DNA of 64,000 bases, taken from contig NZ_SMDD01000001.1 in assembly GCF_004343255.1 (NCBI RefSeq), forward strand, positions 947,284 through 1,011,283. The letters run 5' to 3'. Shown here one piece after another: positions 1 through 7,463 of this stretch. How positions within the stretch are numbered: position 1 is the first letter of the stretch; the number at the start of each line of letters is the position of its first letter. The notes beneath the pieces were generated by a model, which saw nothing but the letters and a program-made list of their open reading frames with translations, searched no databases and had not been told where the DNA came from. The stretch comes from Laceyella sacchari. GTDB taxonomy: Bacteria > Bacillota > Bacilli > Thermoactinomycetales > Thermoactinomycetaceae. Both the position numbers and the translations under genes were made by a program.

Positions 1-226
1 GCGTTTAGTTGTAACCATAGTGGTATTGAAATAAAGGAGTGGAAAAATGGAATTCTAAGGAGCATGCGTTTAGTTGTAACCATAGTGGTATTGAAATTTA
101 ATCAGCTGTTTAAACGTTTCGGGTTGAGCTACGTTTAGTTGTAACCATTGTGGTATTGAAATGATCTAAGATTTGGTGCACCTCATCTACCAAAACCTGT
201 TTTAGTTGAATCCATAGTGGTATCAA
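1..226 (+). CRISPR. CRISPR array 1 (distal end only, cut by window edge)
   Basis: Four repeats at 3-32, 68-97, 133-162 and about 197-226 separated by 35-36 bp unique spacers. The first three are the 30-bp R1 repeat (starts GTTTAGTTGTAACC, ends TGGTATTGAAAT). The third has loop variant CATTG. The last is a degenerate R2-type repeat (GTTTTAGTTGAATCC...TATCAAAT), so it marks the leader-distal end. The leader must lie left of the window. Confidence 0.95.
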
Positions 227-348
227 ATGTGTATCATAAACGTTCATTTTTGTTACACGATTACACCATCTCATGTGATCATTTTTTACTATTTCCCACT
301 TGACAATATTGTTATCATGAGATGATCACCGTCAAAGGAGAAAATATA

Positions 349-684
349 ATGACTAAAATCTATAAACAAATCCCATCCGCTGCACTCCAGTATCTTCAAT
401 ACGCCATTCATGAGCACCGCGAGCAACTGATAACCCAATTCGACCGCTACATTAACACCTTTGAAGGTGAGTTGGAAATGATGCGCCAGACGCTTGTTAG
501 TCAGTGGTCTAACCTTATGACAGTTTATGCATATTTCGCTCAGGAAGATCCGCTCGCAAGCTTTGCGCTCCGACAAGAAATCGACCAAGTAACTGAACTG
601 CTTAAAAGTGATAACAAATTGCGTCCGCTGATTGAAAAAGAAGAAGCTCTTTTTGATGAGTTAAAGAAAATCGCCGCCCAATGA
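349..684 (+). CDS. Hypothetical protein between CRISPR arrays
   Basis: A 111-residue soluble, mostly helical protein with no motif I recognise. It is rich in charged and hydrophobic heptad-like stretches, especially the last 45 residues (LLKSDNKLRPLIEKEEALF). The ATG at 349 is preceded at a good distance by AAAGGAG (334-340); an upstream in-frame ATG at 322 lacks a ribosome site. TTGACA at 300-305 could be a -35 box, and the short inverted sequences ATCTCAT and ATGAGAT flank it, which could be an operator. It sits alone between the end of array 1 and a solitary CRISPR repeat, so it is cargo of the CRISPR-bearing element. A 10-bp palindrome followed by T5 (723-737) could end the transcript. 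The function is unknown. Confidence 0.7.
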   Translation: MTKIYKQIPSAALQYLQYAIHEHREQLITQFDRYINTFEGELEMMRQTLVSQWSNLMTVYAYFAQEDPLASFALRQEIDQVTELLKSDNKLRPLIEKEEALFDELKKIAAQ

Positions 685-769
685 GTCGGTTTTTTTGCTC
701 GTAGAAAAAGTGCCGTCCAGTAGCACCGGTGCCTTTTTAGGGATAGTGTGAAGATAAGGAATCGACGAA

Positions 770-800
770 GCTTTAGTTGAATCCATAGTGGTATCGAAAG
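770..800 (+). repeat. Solitary degenerate CRISPR repeat (R2 type)
   Basis: A single copy of the R2 repeat with two changes (GCTTTAG at the 5' end, TATCGAAAG at the 3' end). No neighbouring repeat lies at spacer distance. It is probably the relic of a lost array. Confidence 0.85.
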
Positions 801-854
801 GATAACAAGGAATATCACAAGGAAAAATGGTGCTCATCCAATCAGCCAACTTAG

Positions 855-1022
855 AGTCCTGGGATAGCCAAAGGAGAACCTAACTCCAGTATCCCTGATC
901 GTGATTGTATCGATTTTAAAGCGCAAAAGGAATCGCAAGCCTTTTTTGATCAGTTCGTGCCTAATAATCCCCATGGTTTAGATCGCGATGAAGGAGGAAT
1001 AGTTTGTGAGAGTTTGCCGTAA
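855..1022 (+). pseudogene. Fragment of an Excalibur calcium-binding domain gene
   Basis: The open frame has no start codon and opens just after a stop at 852-854. Residues from 897 on read DRDCIDFKAQKESQAFF, then NPHGLDRDEGG, then VCESLP and a stop. This is the layout of the small extracellular Excalibur domain: DxDC, a helix, DxDxDG-like ligands and a C-terminal CE..P. Only the C-terminal domain remains. The second acidic cluster reads DRDEGG rather than DGDGDG. The parent was probably a secreted or nuclease-linked protein. The fragment ends where the leader of array 2 begins, so the module boundary probably cut the gene. Confidence 0.6.
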
Positions 1023-1025
1023 TTG

Positions 1026-1152
1026 GGTCTATCCTTTAGTGAGCTAAAAAGTCTGTGAACCTCCCAGGGTTTTCGCATCATTAACGGTTCACAGATTATT
1101 TTGGTTTTTGTTATAATGAAAATGCTTGAAATGCCTGATGTTCACAAACGGG
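1026..1152 (+). promoter_or_regulatory. CRISPR leader 2
   Basis: Conserved leader directly upstream of array 2. It has perfect 10-bp inverted arms TCTGTGAACC (1052-1061) and GGTTCACAGA (1086-1095). The right arm contains a -35-like TTCACA (1088-1093), followed after 18 bp by TATAAT (1112-1117). A further TTCACA lies just before the first repeat. The same layout recurs at all seven visible leaders. Confidence 0.85.
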
Positions 1153-1517
1153 GTTTAGTTGTAACCATGGTGGTATTGAAATGCAGTGGGGAAAAAGTCC
1201 GCTAAGCTCATTGAAGACAGGTTTAGTTGTAACCATGGTGGTATTGAAATAACTACTCCAACAGTGAGGAACAAGACAAAACATTGGTTTAGTTGTAACC
1301 ATGGTGGTATTGAAATAGCCACCCCAGGAGTGAAAGGCTGTCAAGGGATTAGAGGTTTAGTTGTAACCATGGTGGTATTGAAATATCACTGGCCGGAAAA
1401 CTCCTATATATCAAACCCGTGGTTTAGTTGTAACCATAATGGTATTGAAAGTTCAAGTTGGAACGAATCAGCCGTTTGAGTCACGGCGTTTAGTTGTAAC
1501 CATAGTGGTATTTGAAT
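1153..1517 (+). CRISPR. CRISPR array 2 (6 repeats, R1)
   Basis: Repeats start at 1153, 1221, 1287, 1355, 1422 and 1488, with 36-38 bp spacers. The first four share the loop variant ACCATGGTGGT, the fifth is ACCATAATGGT, and the last is ACCATAGTGGT with a degenerate end (TATTTGAAT). Confidence 0.97.
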
Positions 1518-1540
1518 GGTTGTATTAATGAGGAAATCGC

Positions 1541-1672
1541 ATGCATAACATAGCAATGGTTTGCATTAGGATTTTGTATTGCACTGCGCTCGTTGGTACT
1601 ACATGCGTTTCTAACTTACTTGGTGGTGATTGCCAGAATCAAATAGTAGGTAAGGATGAGCGGATGATTTAA
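1541..1672 (+). CDS. Possible 43-aa peptide, partly conserved in a second module copy
   Basis: A short frame starting MHNIAMVCIRILYC. The C-terminal part (LVGTTCVSNLLGGDCQNQ...) is preserved with mostly conservative changes near 5000-5085 in the second module A copy. There the upstream half carries a stop and an insertion. The ribosome site is poor. It could be a decayed signal-peptide gene or a spurious frame. Confidence 0.3.
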   Translation: MHNIAMVCIRILYCTALVGTTCVSNLLGGDCQNQIVGKDERMI

Positions 1673-1744
1673 ATTGAATATTAAGAATATTTTGAATATA
1701 ATTAGGTGTATAACCGCATCATTCTTGATAGTAGGGGGGATCAT

Positions 1745-1864
1745 ATGCCAAAATGCCTTGCATGTGGAGAAAAGGAAAACATCGAAGAAACACACTCCGG
1801 TAACTATGGTTGTAAGGAGTGCGGCGAGACGTTCGATAAAAACGGCAACCCCTATAAACATTAA
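1745..1864 (+). CDS. 39-aa zinc-ribbon protein, module A copy 1
   Basis: The protein begins MPKCLACGEKENIEETHSG and ends with a CKECGETFDKNGNPYKH tail, giving two CxxC knuckles 18 residues apart, a typical zinc-ribbon layout. The ATG at 1745 follows GGGGGG at good distance. A near-identical copy lies at 5159-5278. The 173-aa gene starts 59 bp downstream. The space between carries a short frame (MGLPIRVVPIFKGGKSNGQ) that overlaps the next start and may couple translation. Role unknown; zinc and nucleic-acid binding are guesses from the fold only. Confidence 0.7.
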   Translation: MPKCLACGEKENIEETHSGNYGCKECGETFDKNGNPYKH

Positions 1865-1923
1865 TGGTGGTACAATGGGATTACCTATAAGGGTAGTCCC
1901 TATTTTCAAAGGTGGGAAGAGTA

Positions 1924-2445
1924 ATGGACAATAAAATGATGGTAGATCATGAGGCTTTTCTTAAAGGGATAAAACCAGCCTTGTATCGGGCCTACAATCA
2001 AGGTTTGGCGGAGTTGTTTCCAGTACTAAAAGAATATCCGCATCTTAAAGATCACACAGGTCGTTTTCTTTTTTTTCAATCAAAGGAGAAGAAACAGAAG
2101 TATGTTGACAACCTACGGCAAATTGATATAAATTCCCCTGAATACCATAAGATGCTCGGTCTGCTATTGGTCTATCCACCAAAAGCGGTTGATTTCTATG
2201 TTAGGAAGTGTACGGATCGTTCATTATCTGAGGTCAGCATTGGGCTGGGCTATTCTGGTGTTCGGTGTGTATGTGATGTTCGGGAGTTGATTGAGAATAC
2301 CATATGGTTATGGGATACATACCAATTGGATGAAGAGCTGCGCTTGATGGTAGAAGGAGAATTTATTTATGTTTCGTATCGAAATATGGAAGAGTTAAAA
2401 AAAGTACAAGCTTCGATCCTTCAACGTATAGCGGTTTCTGTATAA
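1924..2445 (+). CDS. Repeated CRISPR-linked protein of unknown function, module A copy 1
   Basis: A 173-aa soluble protein, present three times in this window (also 5338-5859 and 11460-11981), each time just upstream of a CRISPR leader. The copies differ at only a few residues by eye; this one has V in place of G in the LLGYPPKAVDFYVRK stretch. I see no transmembrane segment, nuclease motif or nucleotide-binding motif. The sequence is mostly helical, with a GYPP turn in the middle, a short Cys pair (VRCVCDV) and a Trp-rich helix (NTIWLWDTY). The ATG at 1924 is favoured over GTG at 1912 because homology with the third copy begins there and AGGTGGG lies upstream. The link to arrays suggests a role in array upkeep or element biology, but this is inference. 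Confidence 0.75.
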   Translation: MDNKMMVDHEAFLKGIKPALYRAYNQGLAELFPVLKEYPHLKDHTGRFLFFQSKEKKQKYVDNLRQIDINSPEYHKMLGLLLVYPPKAVDFYVRKCTDRSLSEVSIGLGYSGVRCVCDVRELIENTIWLWDTYQLDEELRLMVEGEFIYVSYRNMEELKKVQASILQRIAVSV

Positions 2446-2520
2446 ATAATAGGGATCGGCTACTCGAGTTGAAGTCAACTAAAAGTATTTTTTTAAAGAA
2501 GTGAGGAGTAGATTGTATTG

Positions 2521-2653
2521 GAGGTCTACCATATCCTTTAGTGTGCTAAAAAGTCTGTGAACCTCCCGCGGTTTTTGCGTCATTAACGGTTCACAGATAA
2601 TTTTGGTTTTTGATATAATGAAAGTGCTTGAAATTACTGATGTTCACATACGG
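2521..2653 (+). promoter_or_regulatory. CRISPR leader 3
   Basis: Same plan as leader 2: inverted arms at 2554-2563 and 2588-2597, -35-like TTCACA inside the right arm, then TATAAT, then TTCACA next to the first repeat. It serves an R2 array although its sequence is that of the R1 leaders. Confidence 0.85.
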
Positions 2654-2930
2654 GTTTTAGTTGAATCCATAGTGGTATTGAAATTCCCAATAGCCACCTA
2701 TTGCCAAACTCTTATCTACACGTTTTAGTTGAATCCATAGTGGTATTGAAATCGAATGGTGGGACACCTTCTTTCAACATGGCGCGATTCGGTTTTAGTT
2801 GAATCCATAGTGGTATTGAAATATTGAATGGGCAAACGTAGCAGCGAGATCGTTTTGAGTTTTAGTTGAATCCATAGTGGTATTGAAATTTTATATTCAG
2901 CTCGAGGTTGAACCATAGTGGTATTAGAAT
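2654..2930 (+). CRISPR. CRISPR array 3 (5 repeats, R2)
   Basis: 31-bp R2 repeats (starts GTTTTAGTTGAATCC, ends TGGTATTGAAAT) at 2654, 2722, 2792 and 2859. A 5'-truncated degenerate terminal repeat lies at about 2905-2930 (ends TATTAGAAT). Spacers of the full repeats are 36-39 bp. Confidence 0.96.
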
Positions 2931-3115
2931 GGGTGTATAACCCTAGGGAACAGTACTGTTTCAAACACCACAAGGTTTTTTTGGATTGGCGTGGGGGTTT
3001 CCTATGCCTTGGGAGAGATCAAAAAAATATTTCAGAAAAGTCTGATGCATTGCGGTTTAGGCTTTTATTACTTCTGAGGCGAGAGTATTCAAAACTGTAT
3101 GAAAAACTGATATGA
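2931..3115 (+). pseudogene. Decayed membrane-protein gene remnant, module B copy 1
   Basis: This stretch aligns by eye with 10164-10385, where a frame for a hydrophobic protein end survives. Here an internal deletion and stops have destroyed it. No intact gene is visible. Confidence 0.4.
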
Positions 3116-3134
3116 TAGGCACGGAGGTGAGACT

Positions 3135-3470
3135 ATGAGAATCAATATAACCTTTCAAGACCCATCACAGGCAAGAGAGAACGCATTTTGGTTGGCTATT
3201 TTGACATATGTGGAGCCGTTCGTCTTATGGTTTGGAATCATGAAGATGTACTCGATGCCCCCAACCGGCTTCGGCTCAGTCGCGTTGCTAACTACATTGC
3301 TGATTTTCCGTTTCATGTACACCGCCAGGACATTTACATATCCGCTGGTGTGGGGCGTATTTTTATATGCATTCACTGATGGTCAACTTCTGCCTTGGTG
3401 GATCGATGTGTTGGGGATCGCGCTGGTCGTGGGCGGCAGGTTCTGGATGCTATTTTTCCGAGGGAGATGA
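3135..3470 (+). CDS. 111-aa integral membrane protein, module B copy 1
   Basis: Begins MRINITFQDPSQARENAFW and then shows about three hydrophobic segments (near residues 17-38, 47-62 and 69-105), the last ending in FRGR. No known family recognised. The ATG at 3135 follows GGAGGTGAG. The second copy (10416-10750) is frameshifted near its start, so this is the only intact one in the window. It is followed 51 bp later by a coiled-coil gene, probably in one transcript that ends at the hairpin near 3900. Confidence 0.7.
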   Translation: MRINITFQDPSQARENAFWLAILTYVEPFVLWFGIMKMYSMPPTGFGSVALLTTLLIFRFMYTARTFTYPLVWGVFLYAFTDGQLLPWWIDVLGIALVVGGRFWMLFFRGR

Positions 3471-3521
3471 GCTTTATGTTATTGGAAATTGTTGCTATAC
3501 TGAGAGAAAGGAGGCCGGACG

Positions 3522-3875
3522 ATGGAAGAAATCCTAAAGCAGATCCTTGCCAAGCTGAATGACATGGAAGAAGAAAACCGATCGCTTCGCCAAGAGGTAG
3601 CCGAACGCTTCGACCGGATTGAGACGGAGCTGGAAGAGTTTAAAGCAGAAGTGGCGGAGCGTTTTGACCATGTTGATAAACGTTTTGATGGCGTGGAGAA
3701 TGTAGTACGCATGTCGGCGGAGGACATTCTGGAAAATCAGGTGGAAGAAGTTGCACGGCACAATTTGCACGAAGATAAGATCCACTCGCTAGAGGCGACC
3801 ACGTTTCGCATAGACAAAGCCGTGTTAGAGCTGAAACGCCGAGTAGACCGGATAGAGAAAGCGAACGAACAATAG
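3522..3875 (+). CDS. 117-aa coiled-coil protein, module B copy 1
   Basis: Nearly the whole protein is heptad-patterned. It starts MEEILKQILAKLNDMEEEN and carries two related turns (EVAERFDRIETELEEFKAE, then EVAERFDHVDKRFDGVENV). It resembles short all-coil proteins found beside phage and mobile-element genes, but I cannot name a family. The second copy at 10802-11155 is intact and about 95% identical by eye. It is probably a multimeric partner of the preceding membrane protein, as the pair is kept together in both copies (inference). Confidence 0.75.
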   Translation: MEEILKQILAKLNDMEEENRSLRQEVAERFDRIETELEEFKAEVAERFDHVDKRFDGVENVVRMSAEDILENQVEEVARHNLHEDKIHSLEATTFRIDKAVLELKRRVDRIEKANEQ

Positions 3876-3877
3876 AA

Positions 3878-3915
3878 GCCAGCCAATCGGATGTGATATG
3901 GCTGGCCATTTATTT
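3878..3915 (+). terminator. Rho-independent terminator of module B
   Basis: GCCAGCC (3878-3884) pairs with GGCTGGC (3900-3906), followed by CATTTATTT. Confidence 0.6.
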
Positions 3916-4080
3916 AGCAGTTCAATAGGGGTAATTTCATGCGTCTACCGCTGGATATCTCTGTTTCAAACTCTACATACCTATCTTGCTTATGTGTCTT
4001 GAGATAACAATTGAGAATATCTGTAGAAAAAGGATTCTGGCCGGTGCGGAGTATGGGGCTGGAAGTGGAGTATTGTTTGA

Positions 4081-4266
4081 TGTGGTTTAAAAAAGTTCCA
4101 GTTAAATGAGGGTGTATCTGAAGATCAGATACATTTACTAATTAGGGAGCAAATTGAAGACAAAGTAAGGTGTTTAGTTATAGAGTTGTTAAAGACTTAC
4201 ATTGTCAAGGCAATATCATCAATGAGCAGAGACAGATCTGGTAAGGGTGTACCTAACTTATCGTAG
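4081..4266 (+). pseudogene. Reading-frame remnant before leader 4
   Basis: About 61 open codons without a start reading GLKKFQLNEGVSEDQ, LLIREQIEDKV, IELLKTYIVKA and ending GVPNLS. The composition looks like the C-terminal part of a helical soluble protein. The matching stretch in the second block (about 11235-11370) is frameshifted. The frame stops inside the upstream edge of leader 4. Origin unknown. The 3916-4080 stretch before it holds nothing I can support. Confidence 0.4.
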
Positions 4267-4396
4267 GTCTACAATATCCTTTAGTGTACTAAAAAGTCTG
4301 TGAACCTCCTAGGTTTTTTGCATCATTAACGGTTCACAGATTATTTTGGCTTTTGTTATAATGAAAATGCCTGAAATGACTGATGTTCACATACGG
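4266..4396 (+). promoter_or_regulatory. CRISPR leader 4
   Basis: Inverted arms at 4297-4306 and 4331-4340, TTCACA -35-like, then TATAAT, then TTCACA beside the first repeat. Same as the other leaders. Confidence 0.85.
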
Positions 4397-4889
4397 GTTT
4401 AGTTGTAACCATTATGGTATTGAAATGCACAAAATGCAAACCAAGCTGTTTCTAATGTAAATGTTTAGTTGTAACCATTATGGTATTGAAATCCGGTTTT
4501 CGTTAACCGCCAGTAGAGTTGCTAAAATAGTTTAGTTGTAACCATTATGGTATTGAAATTACCTCGGACTTACCCCTATATTCGCTCTAAAGTTTAGTTG
4601 TAACCATTATGGTATTGAAATCCACTTGTGTCTGCGCGTTTGGGAAGGCAATCTTAAGTTTAGTTGTAACCATCGTGGTATTGAAATGGTCATCGCCGGA
4701 ACAATCATTGGCTTATCGTTTGGGTTTAGTTGTAACCATCTTGGTATTGAAATTACTCTTGATCATGAAAGGCGTCCTGGCATACCAGTGTTTAGTTGTA
4801 ACCATAGTGGTATTGAAAGTTGTAAGCGCCCTTATCTGTCTTGTCCACTCCTTCACCGTTTTAGTTGAATCCATAGTTGATATTAGAAT
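4397..4889 (+). CRISPR. CRISPR array 4 (8 repeats, R1 with R2 end)
   Basis: Repeats start at 4397, 4463, 4530, 4592, 4658, 4724, 4790 and 4858. The four leader-proximal repeats share the loop variant ACCATTATGGT. The next three are ATCGT, ATCTT and ATAGT. The last is a degenerate R2 repeat (ATAGTTGATATTAGAAT). Spacers are 32-38 bp. The gradient from uniform to diverse repeats gives the direction of growth. Confidence 0.97.
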
Positions 4890-5158
4890 GGTTGTATGAA
4901 TGAGAAAACCGTACAAAACATAACAACGGTTTGCATTAAGATTGTGTGTTGCCCAACACGACGATGACAAGTGCAATTGATACAAGTATTGCATTGCGGC
5001 GCTCGTTGGTACTACATGCGTTGCTGACTTACTTGGTGGTGATTGCCAGAATCAAATAATTGGTAAGGATGAGTGGATGATTTGAATCGAATATTAAGAA
5101 TATTTAATATATAATTGGAAGCGTAACTAAATCATTTTTTGATAGTAGGGGGGATCAT

Positions 5159-5278
5159 ATGCCAAGATGTCCTGCATGTGGAGAAAAGGAAAACATCGAA
5201 GAAACACATTCTGGTAACTATGGTTGCAAGGAATGCGGCGAGACGTTTGATAAAAACGGCAACCCCTATAAACATTAA
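5159..5278 (+). CDS. 39-aa zinc-ribbon protein, module A copy 2
   Basis: Second copy of the zinc ribbon at 1745-1864, with CxxC pairs and only small changes (MPRCPACGEKENIEETHSG). It has the same ribosome site and the same spacing to the following 173-aa gene. Preservation of the frame in two diverged copies supports a real gene. Confidence 0.7.
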   Translation: MPRCPACGEKENIEETHSGNYGCKECGETFDKNGNPYKH

Positions 5279-5337
5279 TGGTGGTAAAATGGGATTACCT
5301 ATAAAGGTAGTCCCAATTTTCAAAGGTGGGAAGAGCA

Positions 5338-5859
5338 ATGGACAAAAAAATGATGGTAGATCATGAGGCTTTTCTTAAAGGGATAAAACCAGCTTTATAT
5401 CGGGCCTACAATCAAGGCTTGGCGGAGTTGTTTCCAATACTAAAAGAATATCCGCATCTTAAAGATCACACGGGTCGTTTTCTTTTTTTTCAATCAAAGG
5501 AGAAGAAACAGGAGTATGTTGACAACCTACGGCAAATTGATTTAAATTCTCCTGAATATCACAAGATGCTAGGTCTGCTCCTGGGTTATCCACCAAAAGC
5601 GGTTGATTTTTATGTTAGGAAGTGTACGGATCGTTCATTATCTGAGGTCAGCATTGGGCTGGGCTATTCTGGTGTTCGGTGTGTATGTGATGTTCGGGAG
5701 TTGATTGAGAATACCATATGGTTGTGGGATACATACCAATTAGATGAAGAGCTGCGTTTGATGGTAGAAGGAGAATTCATTTATGTTTCGTATCGAAAAA
5801 TGGAAGAGCTAAAAAAAGTACAAGCTTCGATCCTTCAACGCATTGCTGTTTCTGTATAA
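5338..5859 (+). CDS. Repeated CRISPR-linked protein of unknown function, module A copy 2
   Basis: 173 aa, start MDKKMMVDHEAFLKG. Differs from copy 1 at few positions (I/V, E/K, L/I, G/V, K/N). G in LLGYPPKAV is shared with copy 3, so this is probably the ancestral state. It follows a zinc-ribbon gene and precedes the conserved upstream part of leader 5. Many nucleotide differences between copies are at third codon positions, which suggests selection on the protein. No catalytic motif seen. Confidence 0.75.
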   Translation: MDKKMMVDHEAFLKGIKPALYRAYNQGLAELFPILKEYPHLKDHTGRFLFFQSKEKKQEYVDNLRQIDLNSPEYHKMLGLLLGYPPKAVDFYVRKCTDRSLSEVSIGLGYSGVRCVCDVRELIENTIWLWDTYQLDEELRLMVEGEFIYVSYRKMEELKKVQASILQRIAVSV

Positions 5860-5945
5860 ATAATTAGGACTTCGGAGAGTTTGTCTACTCGAGTTGAAGT
5901 CAATTAAAAGGATTTTTAGAAGAGAAGTAAGGGGTAATTGTATCA

Positions 5946-6078
5946 GAGGTCTACAATATCCTTTAGTGAGCTAAAAAGTCTGTGAACCTCCCGGGGTTTT
6001 TGCATTATGACCGGTTCACAGATTATTTTGGTTTTTGATATAATGAAAATGCTTGAAATGACTGATGTTCACATACGG
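5946..6078 (+). promoter_or_regulatory. CRISPR leader 5
   Basis: Inverted arms at 5979-5988 and 6013-6022, TTCACA (6015-6020), 18 bp, TATAAT (6039-6044). About 90 bp further upstream (after the 173-aa gene) is also shared with leaders 3, 7 and 8. Confidence 0.85.
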
Positions 6079-6707
6079 GTTTAGTTGTAACCATATTGGT
6101 ATTGAAATTCGTTTCACTGAATATGGATACTTACCACCAGGCACGGTTTAGTTGTAACCATATTGGTATTGAAATTAGCAAAATCAAATCGGTGGAAAGC
6201 GCAGCCCGGAAGTTTAGTTGTAACCATATTGGTATTGAAATATACAATTTTTTAAGCCTTAAACCCACGCCCGTTTCGGTTTAGTTGTAACCATATTGGT
6301 ATTGAAATGGCTAACCAAGCGGAAGCGCCAGATGAACTGGGCGCTTGGTTTAGTTGTAACCATATTGGTATTGAAATCTTATCGCCGTCATACTGAACAG
6401 AAACAGTACCCGGGTTTAGTTGTAACCATATTGGTATTGAAATGAGGAGACAGGGGATTGGTTATAAGTATTATGAAGAAGGTTTAGTTGTAACCATATT
6501 GGTATTGAAATATACTTTTTCAAAACATGAGCACGGGTCTTCTCGAGGTTTAGTTGTAACCATATTGGTATTGAAATAAACGAAGCTGCTGGCCCATTTA
6601 CCACCTTTGGGGGTTTAGTTGTAACCATATTGGTATTGAAAGGTTGTAGGTCTGTGATGTCCAATCAGCATATCTATGTTTAGTTGCAACCATACTGGTA
6701 TTGAAAG
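6079..6707 (+). CRISPR. CRISPR array 5 (10 repeats, R1)
   Basis: Repeats start at 6079, 6146, 6212, 6279, 6348, 6414, 6482, 6548, 6613 and 6678. Nine have the loop variant ACCATATTGGT; the last reads GCAACCATACTGG. Spacers are 35-39 bp. The spacer at 6309-6347 contains its own inverted repeat (AAGCGCC...GGGCGCTT). Confidence 0.97.
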
Positions 6708-6771
6708 ATGGAGGTGGCACTTGAGTGTAAGCTGGATGACCTATATATCGTGTCAAAGAATAAAAAGCCGT

Positions 6772-6790
6772 CCGCATAGGATGGCTTTTA
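6772..6790 (+). terminator. Terminator-like hairpin after array 5
   Basis: AAAAGCC-TCC pairs with GGA-GGCTTTT (6772-6790). It probably stops the array 5 precursor transcript. Confidence 0.5.
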
Positions 6791-7330
6791 AATCGTTTTA
6801 CAGGGGGCTAGAAGGCCCGTAGAGCGGCGGAAAATTGTTTCGAGTATCCTATTTCAATTTTAAGTTTTTATACGCCAAAAGTTTTCACAAGCAAGGGCCT
6901 TATATAACCGTCGAACAATCTTAACTTCCAACGAAAGAGGGATTGTTCGTGTACATCACATGGGAGCAACTTGGCGTTATCGTGGCACATCATTACCTTT
7001 TTCCGGATAAGCAAATACAGCTTTCAAGCTATACAGTTCTCGCTTGCGGTCTCGGTGCCTCTACGTCTCGGCTCATGCTCTGTTGATTTCATTTATTGCC
7101 ACTATGTGTTTACATGGAAACAGGCATCCCGCTGCAACCGCTCTAGCATCCTCTCCACATCCGCAGCACGGAATGACCGCTGCCTGTCGTTGTGTCCAGC
7201 ACTGTGACGGATTAAGTCTTTTGAAGATCCTTTCTAAACTTTGGTAGACCACTGGCGACCAATTTGATCAATTAGCCATGAATGGAGAAAGAGAAGTTAC
7301 ATAGTGAATTAAAACAGGAAATGGATGAAT

Positions 7331-7361
7331 CCTTGCTGAAATAAAAGCAAGGTTTTTGTTT
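7331..7361 (+). terminator. Rho-independent terminator
   Basis: CCTTGCT (7331-7337) pairs with AGCAAGG (7346-7352), followed by a T-rich run. Confidence 0.6.
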
Positions 7362-7430
7362 GTGTTTATACAATGATTTGTTTGTTTATAGAATTGTATT
7401 GCATTAGAGCAAAATGAATTTTATTAATTT

Positions 7431-7460
7431 AAAAAGGCCCGTTTATAGAACGAGCCTTTT
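7431..7460 (-). terminator. Terminator of the C39-like protease gene
   Basis: AAAAGGC...GCCTTTT with inner CGTT/AACG pairs, placed just past the stop codon of the minus-strand protease gene. Confidence 0.7.
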
Positions 7461-7463
7461 GAT

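Larger units (their letters stand above)
6708..7463. other. Gene-poor stretch after array 5
   Basis: Holds no convincing gene. A 23-codon frame (6708-6781) runs straight out of the last repeat. A GTG-started frame of about 45 codons at 6949 (begins with TWEQLGVIV) has an AGAGG site and could be a gene remnant. The rest is low-information sequence plus the terminators listed separately. Confidence 0.5.

Noticed and set aside
1111-1479. Open frames on both strands running through CRISPR arrays (also at 2725-2973, 4609-4994, 6096-6664, 9746-9952, 12544-13421)
   Set aside because: They are made of translated repeats (e.g. SCNHGGIEI or MDSTKT units) with no ribosome site and are array artefacts.
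1674-1934. 86-aa frame across the zinc-ribbon gene
   Set aside because: Out of frame with the 39-aa zinc ribbon, which has the better start, and not preserved as one frame in copy 2.
6971-7247. Two overlapping frames after array 5
   Set aside because: Unusual composition, no ribosome site, mutually overlapping; noted only as a gene-poor stretch.
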